Origin: Nomia melanderi
Lineage: Eukaryota > Arthropoda > Insecta > Hymenoptera > Halictidae
Reading direction: 5' to 3'
Length of the DNA: 64,000 bases
Assembly (NCBI RefSeq): GCF_051020985.1
Contig: NC_135010.1
Span: 1,238,001 to 1,302,000 of the forward strand
Both the position numbers and the translations under genes were made by a program. Below, in pieces: positions 12,204-25,002 of the stretch. A model generated the notes under the pieces. It was given only the letters and a program-made list of their open reading frames with translations, did not search any database and was not told the DNA's origin. Positions within the stretch are counted from its first letter, which is position 1. Each line of letters starts with the position of its first letter.

Positions 12204-13852
12204 TGCTGTTTTGTTTTTGTTCTTATTTGTTATTAACTTGCTACTGCTTCGTGGTCAAAGACAAGATACTGTATATTTATACATTGACCATGTTCGAAGA
12301 AGAAAAAGAAGTTAACTATATGTAATAGTTGGTGATGATGAGAATTTTATATTTCATATTACGAGTACGCTCTGTATTGTGAAATACACACTTCCATCTA
12401 ATTGGCTGCATCACACAGTCGAGAACTGCGTCTATTATCTTTTATTCCGGCGAACAACTCTTTTTTGTACAAAATGATTCCTAATTATAGTCTTAAACAT
12501 GGTTAATATATAAATATACAGAGGGATAGGACAAACGAGAAGATACAACGATGAGCACAAATACATACATGACTGATCACACAAACATGGAGCATAGTTT
12601 AGTAGGCTCGCATGTCAACCTTGACGAGACGCAATGTTCACTCTCTGTAAGGTCTCATTACGCGTGTGTGAGAGAGCTTGGTCAAGCAAACGATAGAACG
12701 AGACAAGCTACGTTTCATGTCTAAGTGGACAGTGTCACCTATGGGTTGGCTTCCTTCCTGTCTCCCACTTATCGTTGTTCCTCTTTCTCAAAGACTACAA
12801 ATGAAAAATTGAGGATCTAGCAGCTAAAAAGATGCAGTTCTATTTTTGTCTACTTCGAATAAATTAGAAAAAGGTGTCTGACTAACAACTCTGACTTGAC
12901 ATGAAAAATATGTACAGTGAACATTAAGATAATTGCAACACTCAACCAGAACAGAAGGTTGCAATTATGAAGAGGTAAAATCGAATTCACCTCCAGAAAC
13001 GAAGATTTTAGCATGACGGACATAGGAAAAAATAAAGCGAGTGAAGGAAAAAGAAGAACTGAGGCTCTTCGTTTGGCAAAATTAGAGACTCGCGATGAGC
13101 TTGAGACCTTTAACTGAAAAATCAAACTCCTTTATTTTTGACTTTTGATGAATTTGGTGACTTTTACTGTCGCGTTTGTTATGTTTTTCTGACTGAAATA
13201 ACACCAATCACGATCATTGAATTACGATCATAATTGCTTGTATAATAAGCGATTGAAGTTTCGGATATAGAAATGGACTGAGAATAGAAAAGAAAAAACA
13301 CTGAAATCGTCGAGTTCGACAATAGTCGAATCATGTTACACCCTTCAACCGCAATCGGTCGTCGAACGCTACGGTGTGTTAGAAGGAACCTGATGGGGAT
13401 GTGATGGGGATGACGACGTTGCAATTATGAAGAGGTCCTCGAGGTTGTAATTTCCAATGTACACTGTGTATTTTTGGGAGAGTGGGGACAAAAGTAACAA
13501 CAAGTATTTACAAAGTAACACACTCTCTCTTGCCTTCCATATGCGTTTCTCAGACATGTGTTTTACATGGTTATGTTAATATAATGGTTAATTTATTTCA
13601 ATACTTGACGTTGATCAGTAACACGGAATATCTAGTGCAATCAAGTCGAATCTAATTTTGATCCTTTCGATAAGTTTCTCCTTTTTTGGCTTTTATTAAA
13701 TATTCATAGTCAGGCTATAAATATTGAATCATTTATTTGCTAGAGTGTTTTTAGGTGATGCCTTTATAAGTTCTTTTTGAATTCAGTAAGTCTTGTGTGG
13801 ATTGCCGATTATAATGCTTCTATTCTGAAAATTATGGTTTATAAATTAAGAT

Positions 13853-14102
13853 TTAACCTCTTGCGCTGAAATTTAATCTAAAAATTTGACAAAATCTTGC
13901 GCGAAGAACTTTTTTTTACTTATTTTACTCGGGCATGTACACTAATTTTATTTATTAATAATTTTGTATAGAGTAAAACATTTCAAAACAATCTAGTATG
14001 CCTAATGGAACTAAACTATCGATGTTTATAAGATGTCATTGGCAATTTTGAAACAAAAATATTTCCACAGGCGTGGTACGATTTTCCAGCGCAAGAGGTT
14101 AA
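13853..14102. mobile_element. TTAA-flanked MITE, CCTCTTGCGCTG ends
   Basis: A 250 bp element bounded by TTAA on both sides. The left end is CCTCTTGCGCTGAAA and the reverse complement of the right end is CCTCTTGCGCTGGAAAA, about 15 bp of terminal inverted repeat. TTAA flanks indicate piggyBac-type insertion. It is a different family from the CACTAAAACTACC elements. No coding capacity. Confidence 0.78.
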
Positions 14103-14207
14103 AATATGAGACAAAAGTAATAAACTATACATGCCATAATTGTGGTTCGAAGTAGTTATAATTTACTACTTATCACTAAACCAAATATACAATATCGGAC
14201 AAATATG

Positions 14208-15837
14208 CCCTAGTAGCACAAAAGTATTGGTTCAAGATCTTTTTCAAATATTTGAAAAATATTTTTTAAGCCACACTTTTTAATATTAATAAAATATTAG
14301 TCCTAAATATTGTACATATGTACTGATAGCATTTCTCGAGCTTTGTTTAGCCATTGTACATTCAAACGTAACTTATCATGTAACAAAATTCTAATAACTA
14401 CATGAAAGAATAAGAAATGATTGTAATAATTATTTGGATGTATTCGCAGGTGCATCGCATGTGGAGCATATTACAGATACTTTAAATTTAATATTATTGT
14501 GGAATAATTCACGTTTTAAAATATTATCTAATTCATACGTAAAGTTATTTAAATAATCAACTAAGGAATCTGGTTTTCCATCGTCGTAATAAATTGCTGT
14601 CGGAAAGGCAGATACAATACAATTCTTTAATACTAATTTGCATAAAACTGCTTGTTCGAATTTTTTGAAACTGTAATACCGTCAATATTAGAAATTAATC
14701 GAATTGTAGAAGTTTCTTCGAGTTCAAGGAATATACCTGTTTCGCAACAAGTTTAATAGATGCTCTTTTATACCAAAATATGTGAATTGAGCTGTGTTTT
14801 TCTTTTTACTTAAAAAGGAAACAATATTTGATGATCGCTCAGTTTTCAATAAAGTGCGAGCATCATGTGGAATCTTGTATTCTAGATAAATTTCCTTCAA
14901 ACCCTTTAATAAATTACACAATTGAGTATGATTAACGTTATTTTCTAGAAACCATACTTCTAAAAGGTTGAGCAATTTTAAATTTGCAAAAGCAGTATAT
15001 TTGTTATCTACAATAGCATTATTCTCTTCTGCCCTTCGTTTATCTCTAATTTCAACATGATGTGATTAATTAATATTGAGATAGGGAACGGGATTAATAA
15101 TATTTGTTTGAGAAATAATTGGCGTAATTCTCGATACCTCAATTCTGTTGACACACCGATTCTGAATATTCGAAGCCATCTGTTTTTTTATAAATTTATA
15201 TTTTTTATAACGTTTCTCGGACATTTTTCAGTCTAATGTACATAACATACAATGTATGTGAGACAACATTACAATATGCAAATACGATATACAAGCTAGT
15301 ATTACATAATCGAGCTGTCACGTATACGTAACGTACGGCGAGAAGAGTAAACACTAATAAAACACTGATTGAAGATGTATAAAGATCGCTCGATATGTTT
15401 TCTGAGACTGAGCGTAATATTCTCTACTCAACTGCTCCTTTTCGCGACCATATACGTTCATTTATTTATTATCGACTCTTATTTTTTCGGTAACCATGCA
15501 GGTCAATGCTTCAAAGAGGGACATAGACCAGCTTTTGGACGACACGACACATCGATGCAACGCGCAAAAGTATCTTTTCTTAATACAGAAAACACAAAAA
15601 TAATTTAAAAGTTGAAAAAGAATATTTTATTTACAATATTAAATTAATATCTATTTTATATCTTGGAAAATATATTTCCCCGTCATATGAAATAAATAAA
15701 TAGTTGATAAATATTTGAAAAAAATATTTCTTTCTAAATATAAAATAAATATTTGATATATATTAAAATATTAAAAAGAGATTCAATGTCTTGTTAATAT
15801 TAGACACATGTGTATTCAACATTTTGTGCTACTAGGG
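14208..15837 (-). mobile_element. DNA transposon with CCCTAGTAGCACAAAA ends, CACTA-like
   Basis: A 1630 bp element. Both ends read CCCTAGTAGCACAAAA inward and TG lies on the outer side of each end, consistent with a 2-bp duplication. The - strand holds a decayed protein gene (14440-15224). The end sequence resembles CACTA/EnSpm termini with the first A replaced, but that superfamily call is tentative. Confidence 0.7.
14440..15224 (-). pseudogene. Decayed transposon-encoded protein inside the CACTA-like element
   Basis: Starting from ATG at 15224, the frame gives a basic start (MSEKRYKKYKF), then after one TAA stop near 15063 continues through a conserved-looking block (WFLENNVNHTQLCNLLKGL, DARTLLKTE, FTYFGI). 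It then shifts frame near 14735, where ISNIDGIT and AFPTAIYYDDGKP can be read, and ends with a CDAPA motif near 14450. From memory this layout (DARTLL, then NIDG, then CDAPAR) is seen in uncharacterised transposon-linked insect and cnidarian proteins. The catalytic transposase itself is not visible. At least one stop and two frameshifts make it non-functional. Confidence 0.6.
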
Positions 15838-18800
15838 TGCTTCCTACCTTTTGTTACTTAAAATACGTTTCAAATATGTTTTTATCATTACTTCGGATGT
15901 ATTTGTTTAAATATTTTTCATTCTGCTTCTTATAATAACAAATTTTGTTTTGTGTCGGAAGAAGTGTTTTTACTTAATTTTCATTGAAATAATTGTTACT
16001 TTCATTTTTACGGTGTGCTACTTTCGTTCTGCCCCTGCAAGATGAAAGTAACAGTGTCTACGGAAAACCGCTATAACTCTTTGATTATTTATCACAAGAG
16101 GCTAAATTAGTAGTCAAATGACAGACCAATAAACACATTACTGAAAGCGTAATTTTCGTTTTTATGCCTTTGAAAGATAATTGGCAATTAGACCAAATGT
16201 AAAAACTGTTACTTTTGTATATACCCACTTTTCCCTAGGTATTACTTCCATCGAAGTGTAGAAAAAACGGTTGCTTTTCGTTAACTTTGTATCATAAAGT
16301 ATACGACTGATCGATTTGCTGTTGTTTAGGTCGATTTGCTCTTGTGGTACTCTCATGGTACTTTTCTTGAACGAAACGTAACAAGAGCAAGTTCAAAAAG
16401 TGCAGCAAATCGTGCATGTATTACCGGATTTGTGTCAAATAAAATCCAGACGATGTAAATCCTTTTAATCCCTTAATGGACAAATTTTCTCAGTGTGCAA
16501 CGTTATATACGAACTTCAAGTCAACCACTACTCTGATTTCTATTTGATTATCCATATAAAATTGTTACAATTCAATTTTTCCCAACAAAAGCTTTTCATT
16601 TATATAGAATAAATAGGTTATAATCTTAAATTTTTAAATAAATTAGTAAAATTTAATACGGTTCTTCGTAAATCTGGGCTCGTATACGTCACAGACATGG
16701 CCATTAAATGGTTCAGCATATTACATGTCATAATGGATAAATTTTTTAAAATCTATCCCTCTTGCTATAAAGTCCTCAATCATATTTTGATAAAACACGA
16801 CGTTGCATGGGGAACATTTTACCGATAGAAGTTTGTATCATAAAATTTTCTTAAACGAAAATGATAAAACGTGTTACCTGCTAAATATGATCTAGTTTGA
16901 TTTTTACATCACTTCGTTGATTGGATATTTCCATTCAAGAATTATTTATAATTTTTAATTTGAATCAATATGAATTAATAGGTGAGTGAAGTGATAGAAG
17001 TATACAAATTCAGAATGCTACTATAAATATTTCCAAGAATAAAATACGGGTAGAAATAATAAATTAATTAATTTGCTCGAGAATATAGTCTCAAGTTTGA
17101 ATGTTCTCGTTCGCATTTTTTAACTTAAGGTTTCACAAATGAATTATTACGTGTATTTCAAGCCATGCCACGGCTCGCGTCTTATCATGTATTGCGAAAG
17201 GTCTTTTTCTTCAAACATTGAATTTTACACGGCTAATTCGCGTACTTTAGTAGTACATGTATTACGTGAGACTTGTTACTCTGATATCGAGTATCCTCAC
17301 GAATTAAAATCTAGAATATTCATTGGAACCACTGATTAAATGTTCACAGAAATCCCATTAGTATACGTACTTACGTCGTACGTAGATACATACAGTGTTG
17401 TTCACGACGTTTAAAGAATTTGAAATGGAAGTGAACATTACAAATGATCGAAGGAAGATACATTTTTGTACATTTTAGTGTATTGATCATGAATTTTTGA
17501 AATGATCCTGATATTTACATTGTATTGTAATAATTTAGTCATACACAACTGGTAACCAAAGGAACAGTGAGTTTGTACTGTTAAAATTTACGATAGCAGA
17601 GATACTGGATTCAAGGATGGGACACGAACCGCTGTGAGACGTTTGGAGTGAACAACTCAGAACTTAGGAAGTTCCAAAACGTCTTGCACAGCGTTTGTGT
17701 TAAAAATTTAATAAATTCTTGTAAGTGTTCTAAATTTCGACAGTCTTGGGTGTCTGAACATTTTGAACTTACAACTAGTCTAAGACATAATTTTCCTCGG
17801 AAGATGTATGCTTCAACATGTTTAGTTTAAAAAGAATGACAGACGTTTGACTTTGTTACATTAAATTCTTCAGCATTGTAATGACATTCGTAAGCAGTGT
17901 CAAAAGTTATCGGATGTCTATAAGTTCTAAGATAATTAGTCCTTTGAGACTATCAATTATTTCGAACTATTAACGACTTTTACACTTCCTTCAGTCCAGG
18001 AACAGTATTAAAGGGATGATAAATTTGAATGTTGATAACTTCTTTAGAATGTGAAATCTCATTATTGCTACAGTGTTTCGACCCTTAATTCGACTCTCCA
18101 GTTTTACATCATGTGTCTTTTCGATCTCATAAAAGAATATGGAATAACTTAGAAATGATATTTATGAAATTATTGTATAACCACTCTGATGTTTATTTAT
18201 TTATTGAGATACAAGACATTTTTGTTGTAAACTCAACATAAATTCGTTCGACAGAGTACCTGAAGCACCCGCGTTATTATATATAACAATTAATTAATGA
18301 TGGGTGAAGACAGGCCATATAGGAAAATAACGAGTCCAAGACGACTGTTTAGATACTGATAAATTGAATTCTGCGACGATTCACTGTCGCACGAAAGATA
18401 TTTATATCGGATGATAAGATTAGGAGAAAGAACTTTGCGTTGGAAACTCGACCAAATTACTTTAGCTTGAAGACTGTGGTATGGTTTGCATTGTGAAACA
18501 CTTCGACTGACCAAAGCTTAAATTATAAAATTCTCCCACGTATAATTACGTGAAATTAATATAGGATAGAATATTAATAGAAATTTATGTTCTGTTGATG
18601 ATTGTGTAAGTTGGTACAACCAATATTGTTTTAATCGACAGGTTACCCGATTCAATGCTTTATATAAGTTTATTTATGTAATTTTACAATGCTGTGTTTT
18701 ACTTGTATTATCTAACTATCAAAGCGTTTGTGCCTCTAACAAACGAATTTGAATGTAGGCCTACGAAACATTCGACATATATGTTCATATAACTTTGAAT

Positions 18801-21618
18801 GTTCAGTCATTTCATGGGACAAGTAGCGCAGCCACATTTTTTCTTCTTGTGTTTTCTACCACTCCTGCCAGAGGATTTCATCAAACAAACAGACTGCAGT
18901 AGTAAAAATTGTATGCCTGTTGGATGAAAGAATTGTTTTCACTGTTTATGAATAAAGTGAGAGGATCTTGTTATTTTTATTTAGGTAACACATTAACATG
19001 GAAGCAGATATTTTGTTTCATTCGTAAAGTACAGAAGTTTAATACGAAATATCGACCAGAGAAAGTGTTTGATTATTTCCAAGCGTTGAAAGGACTTTTT
19101 TGTTCAAAAGAGCAAAAATACATTTTATTACTATTTCTTTTAAATAGAATCTACTCTCCTACCGTATTTCTTTCATATATTTGTAACTGCACTTTCTTTT
19201 ATGCATATGTATTTGCACAGAGTGATGAAACAATAAGATTTAATTTTGTGGATTTACAGTACTAAACGAGAAGAATGAGAAATATTTAATTAACGCAGTT
19301 CCCAAAACCAATGTAATACAAAAAATTTAATTTTATACCTTTAACGGATGCTTAATGTATTGTTCTTCCATTTCAATATAAGACTGATAATTGCAAATCA
19401 TAGAGTGATGTGCGTTCTAAATATTTTCTGTTTTTCTTATTATAATAGAAGCATTTTTATTTCACTGTCGTAAGTTCACAAGATTATTTGTCGTTCATAA
19501 GGAGACAAAAATTTCTAAATTTTTGAAAAGAAGAAATACAACTGATTACAGGACCTATGTTCATTCAATATTTTTTACTCCTCTCGGTAAAAAGTATGAG
19601 TGTCTAAAAGCTTTCAAGAGGTCATACTGAAGCTGATATTATACGATCTTTACCGAAAGTATATGTTCGCTGATTTTTATGGAACTTTGGTACAAATTCA
19701 GTTTTACAAGGCTTTTTCAGGTTTTCAAAGGCCAATTTTTTATAAAATGTAAATTAATTTAACTAACTATAATGTGATGGAAGTTTAACTATAATAATAT
19801 TTTTTTTAAGAAAAATTAAATTTTCTTGTTATTTGCGTGTTATATTTGAATATGTACATAGTTTTCTATATACGCATTTATATAGGTATGTATATGGAAA
19901 TGAACTAACATTTCACCAAAATATTATTAATAGCGGAGCATTTTTTAAATGTATTATTTCAACAGTTCAAAATACACTTGCAGTGCAGAATTATTTATTA
20001 AAAATATATTACAGTTTTTCCATTTCATCAATCAAATATTCTTCTTATTTCTAGTTTTCAACAGCTGTTTCCATCGTTTCAGTGTCTAAAACCTGACAAA
20101 AAAGAATACGTTAAGGATTTCTGTAAGAACTTTTCCTACCAAAATCTACTATAAAACTCAGCGGATATCAGTTTGGTATGTTATTTTGTTTGATCGAAAA
20201 CTTCGTGGTCAGGGGTAGTAGATGTACAAAGGGTAAAATCGTCATAACGCTAAAACTAATTCGAAGTCACATTAGATTTATGTATTTGTTATTATAAGAA
20301 AAGTGCACCTAGATGTACGACAGTGCAAACTATACCTACGTAGAAGAGGTTCCAGTATTTCTTGGAGCCGAGAAAAAGAAATGTAGCTTCGAATATTTTG
20401 TTATACACGCGATTGAAATACGTCAAGTACAAATGTCCAAATATTTAGAGTTACGTGTGCGTAAGTGTGCATGTCTGCCATATATAAAAAAAATGAACGA
20501 AACGAAATACGCGTGTATCGCATTCAATGGTTGACGTCCATGTGAACGAATGTTGTTGATCCGTTTCCTCTCTTTTATACGAATGTCACAGCTTCTTGAA
20601 CGATGTTTGTTTAACTAACGCTCCTAATGTAATTTGTTCTTGTGATTTCATAGGTAACAGTCCAGTTACACGCGTCCTCAATTACACCAACGAGATGGTT
20701 GTATACTTAAAATATGGAGTAATGTGTTTCAATCTTATATTCAAGTTCGTTCGCCTTGTTCTCATATCCTTAATCCCTTGCCTTATAACAACGTGTCAGA
20801 CTCGTGGTGATGACTTTAAAGAGGATTTAACAAGGGTAAATATTACTCAATCCTTTTAAATTTGTCTCTTTTTTCAAGAAATTGTTACTGGCGAAGTAGT
20901 TGTATCGATCATAGTTGAAAAATAAATCGTGGGGCAAGGGGTTAAAAGTAATATCCATTGTTGTTTCCGTTTATTTAATTTCTAGTCTTTTTTCTATTAA
21001 ATGAACAAGTACGTTTTCAATATACCTTTTGAATTAATGAACGTTGAAAAATCGTTTAGTCCATGTTTTAAGTATAAACTTTGGTGAACCAAATTGAAAA
21101 TATTGTAAGAATCGATTCTTCAACAATGGCGGCTTTTAAGTTTGTTATATCGAAGTACAATATTGGAAACATTTATTGCTTCGCTGTCATATTTTATTTC
21201 GTTCAAGACAACGAGCTATACATTTCTGCAACGTACGTCTGTTTTAATGAATATTAGTCAACTAAGAATATAGAAGTTTTAAATGACGACGTATTTAATA
21301 TTCGAGCGATGCAATAAATGTTCCCAGCACTGTAAACGTATTACTACGATTTTGTTCATGAGCTGATTTTGTTCAAATTTTAAAGTAATTTAGTCGTATA
21401 TTTCGTAGCACGCAGCAGTGCCATTCAAATAGTGTTTTTCTGTAATATCGGTTGTTGTTGTTGTTGTACAAACTATATTTTGTTTCGTTGAGTTCTTGTT
21501 GCTCGACCTGTCAGCGTTACATTGTGAACTTCTGCGATGGCGACGTGCAATTATTTCAGTGATACGACAATTTTCGTCTGTCACTACGAGCTGCGAGTGA
21601 ATTTTGTGCAATCCATTG

Positions 21619-21641
21619 GGGCGTCCAACGATTGGACGCCC
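21619..21641. repeat. Perfect GC-rich hairpin
   Basis: GGGCGTCCAA and TTGGACGCCC form a perfect 10-bp stem around a CGA loop. It stands out from AT-rich surroundings and lies in a frame-open, higher-GC patch on the - strand (21390-21704) that I do not recognise. Confidence 0.6.
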
Positions 21642-24046
21642 GTGAGTCTTCATATCCCTCATAGTGTACATTGTGTAGCCTGTGTAAATAAATTGTAAAG
21701 TCAATGTTCTTTTTAATTGATTCCTCTTCTTGTTATCCTTTGCAATACAGTTGTATTCAGCTGTTGCATTTTCAGTTTCACAACGTACGAAATATTAAAA
21801 AACAACGAATGTAGGTATAAATTTTTACTTTCTTTACTAAAATAGTTTCCTTCCTTACTAAACTCATTGTATTTTATGTTCAACTACAAATTTTGAACAT
21901 ATTAACGTCTTACCTATATATTAGTAGTTTTTTAATATCTAAAATCATAGAATGGTAAAATTTTTCTTCCTCTACATCTTGCAAAGTAGAATATTTTTGG
22001 AATATTTGAAATATTTTACATTTAATAAAGTGTAATATAACAAATAAAAAATTGTTGACCTACTTATAAAAAATTTCCAAACATTAACCTCCAAGTATCA
22101 TACAATTTTGACATCTCAATTCATTGAACTCTTCTTAAAAATATTTAAACCCTATTTTTCTTTAACAAAATCAAAGTTATACTTTGATCAAATCGTCATT
22201 TTCCCATTCTTCAAAATAATGAAAATCAAAGTATAGAATCAATAATTTAATGTCACTACAAAATGAAATTGACGATCATAAAGCTATAAAGATTCATTAT
22301 TAGCTTACAGGATGAATATTAAATTAATATTACCTTAACATTATTATTTCAGGAACTAAGGTGAAACAAGGATAGACAGAAAATGACAAATTTGTTGGTC
22401 CTTTGGACACCAAGAATATTGGTAAGGTGTTATTCTATAGATCCTATAGACTTTTGAATGCATACTCATTTATTCCAAATGAAATGGGAAAGATATAAAA
22501 AAAACAGTTGAAGGCTGAAAAAAACGCTAATAGAAATTGGTGATTGTTAATTTTAAATGATTGTCAGTTTATGGAAAATGCATGAAACGTAAAACTTCAA
22601 AGCTATTTTATAGGTAAAAGTTGATAGTTATATCGCTATGAGAAAACATTTCATAGACTTTTATTTCACAATGTCAAAAACGATAAATTACGACGATAAT
22701 TATAGTGACATTTATAGTCCATTTATACAAGGAAATCATAATAAAACAAAATATTATACATTAAACATAAAGAATAATTATTAGTAACAAACATTCTGTT
22801 TGTTATTTTAAACCAGTAATTTATAAACATAGGATTTCTCTTAGTTTTCGAGATATTTCCGTATATTGATATCACTACAAAGAATTCTGTGTCTATTGTA
22901 ACGTATATTGGTTATCAATCATTTTACTTATAAAGTAATACCAGCCTCACCAATAGCAGTTTTATCTATCTAAATCAAACTCATTTCCTATGCATAGTAA
23001 GGAACTGATTATTGTAGATACAGTTAGAAAAAAGTAAACAATAACATGAATAAAGAATCGAATCTGGCACTTTGTTTATGGCCACCGCGTCGTAAGACAG
23101 GTGTATGCTAATACATACTATGTCTTTACCCGATGCAAAAGTAGATTTAGTCGAGTAGCTCAACTGTTCGCTGGCTAAACCAAAATTAAATTAAAACGAA
23201 GAAAGAAGTGTCTTTTATACGCGTCAGAATAGTTTCAAAACTGATGTTATTTGTTTCGAAAACAAAAATTTTTTTCTTAACCACGTACCAAAAACGTCAA
23301 AATTTTTACATCAGCCCAATATTAACCACTTATCAGCTAAATCGGGCAACTCCACAAAATATAAAGTAAAGAAAAGTGATTCGACAGTACACATTGACAT
23401 TGAAATTTTATTTTTAAATGAGAAATCAAATAAACATTATATATTATCATAGGCTTAACGTTAATCTGTCGAACATGTAAATGTATAAATAAATTAATAT
23501 ATGTTCCAAGTGTAGGAGATAGAAAAACATTAAGTCGACTTTCCCAAAAACAGAAACGTGCGTTGTAAGAAGGTCGTCTACCAACCGAGTGCGAAATAAT
23601 AAGTGAGATACGAAAATCGGTATTGTTACGTGAAGTGTCGTAAAATAAATCGTATTTCAAAATGCTTCAAAGAAAACGCTCCTCGCCACATCCTAAACTC
23701 TAGATCCCACACAAATAACTTTATCACTGCAACTTTTCCATGGCTAATGGAATTTCAGTTATTTTACAGTACTAAACCAAATAATAAAGAAATTTATTTT
23801 AAATATAAGAAGTTAAGACTCAATTTTCATTACAGTGTCATCAGCAATTTTTTACAAATATGTCGACAACATACCTTCTCTCCACACATAAGGAGTGACT
23901 GTATACAGATGTATCCCGCTGAGGAAACATTCACGTGATATGTCCACAGATACTGCTAAGACAATTTACTAAATGTCCCTTCCAAACAAATTGTAAAGTG
24001 CATTGGAGATATTAAAAAACAAAACAAAAATATCTATTTCTACATA

Positions 24047-25002
24047 CACCTAACCCTTGATTTACGCGGAAATCCGTTCCACGTGGATTTGTTTTGCGCG
24101 ATTTTCATTCGCGCAAACAAAGTCTGTCAGTACAAAAGAAAAAATATTCGAAATAAAAACCAATACATACAAGTTTTTAAGGTCTCCATACGTGCTGAAA
24201 TATGCGGCGATGCAGACATCGTTACAATCGATGGAATTGAGCTTTTTTCAATTTTCTATGTAATTTTGAGTGTAACATGAGTCATGAAACTTTGGAAGAC
24301 TTAAATCCATCACTTGTAGCAATGCCTGCATCGCCGCAGGTTTAATGCGTGTAGGGACCTTTAGAGATATATATTTATTTCAAATAACTTCAAAATAATA
24401 TTTTTTTTAATATGTTAATATAATTTTCTATTATTATAGAAAATTAAAAAGTACAGGGAAAAAGGGAATTGGCCGCACGCTCCACCTAAATTCTTCCAAG
24501 AAACATAGTAGCCAAGCCTCCGTGTCCGCGGGATTCGGCAAATAAAAACTTCTAGCAAAGTATATTTTCTGGCCGCGCAAATTAAGATCGCGCGTAAAAG
24601 CTACGCGTAAATCAGGGGTGGCCAACCTTTTGCATACCTTACGCCAATCTTTGTTCACAGATGAGTTCAGATGCGCCATACAACGGAAGCACCTGTTCGA
24701 CCTTCTTACGATCACGGTTGGAGTAGGAAAATAGGGATAGATGTAGGATCTGCCTCGCTTAGGGGAGAAAAAGAAATAACTAAATCTCGCACAATTAAAT
24801 TAATTAATTTACATGAGTTCAAAAGACACACGTTTATTGAAACATTTAAAAAGAATAAGTAGTAGACGCAAGGATGCAATGCGCTACTTGCAATCATCCA
24901 ATGAACCATGGTTTGGCAACCCCTAGTGTAAACAGTGTTTTAATTTAGCGGGTAAAACAGAAGCTCGCGTTAGACAAGTCCGCGTAAATCAAAGGTCAGG
25001 TG
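24047..25002. mobile_element. TA-flanked TIR element with TTGATTTACGCGGA ends
   Basis: The left end is CACCTAACCCTTGATTTACG and the reverse complement of the right end is CACCTGACCTTTGATTTACG, both followed by CGGA. They are flanked by TA at 24045-24046 and 25003-25004. About 955 bp, with no intact transposase. Ends of this sort recall pogo/Tigger-type elements, but the assignment is tentative. A hAT-like element (24613-24925) is nested inside, and 24430-24560 carries a block shared with 27440-27500 and the 50.8-51.9 kb foldback. Confidence 0.65.
24613..24925. mobile_element. Nested hAT-like MITE
   Basis: The left end is CAGGGGTGGCCAACCTTTTG and the reverse complement of the right end is TAGGGGTTGCCAAACC. 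Candidate 8-bp duplications GCGTAAAT and GTGTAAAC (6 of 8 identical) flank it. CAGGGG-type ends with 8-bp duplications are characteristic of hAT. It lies entirely inside the 24047-25002 element. Confidence 0.6.

Noticed and set aside
12957..13435. Direct repeat AATTATGAAGAGGT at 12964 and 13424, and again near 28441
   Set aside because: Only about 14 bases are shared and no element borders could be found. It is probably a scrap of a dispersed repeat.
18909..19265. 118-codon + strand open frame
   Set aside because: AT-rich, hydrophobic and Phe/Tyr-rich composition typical of chance frames here. No domain, acceptor or neighbour supports it.
24434..24715. 93-codon - strand frame
   Set aside because: It crosses the border of the nested hAT-like element and includes a dispersed repeat block, so it cannot be one gene.
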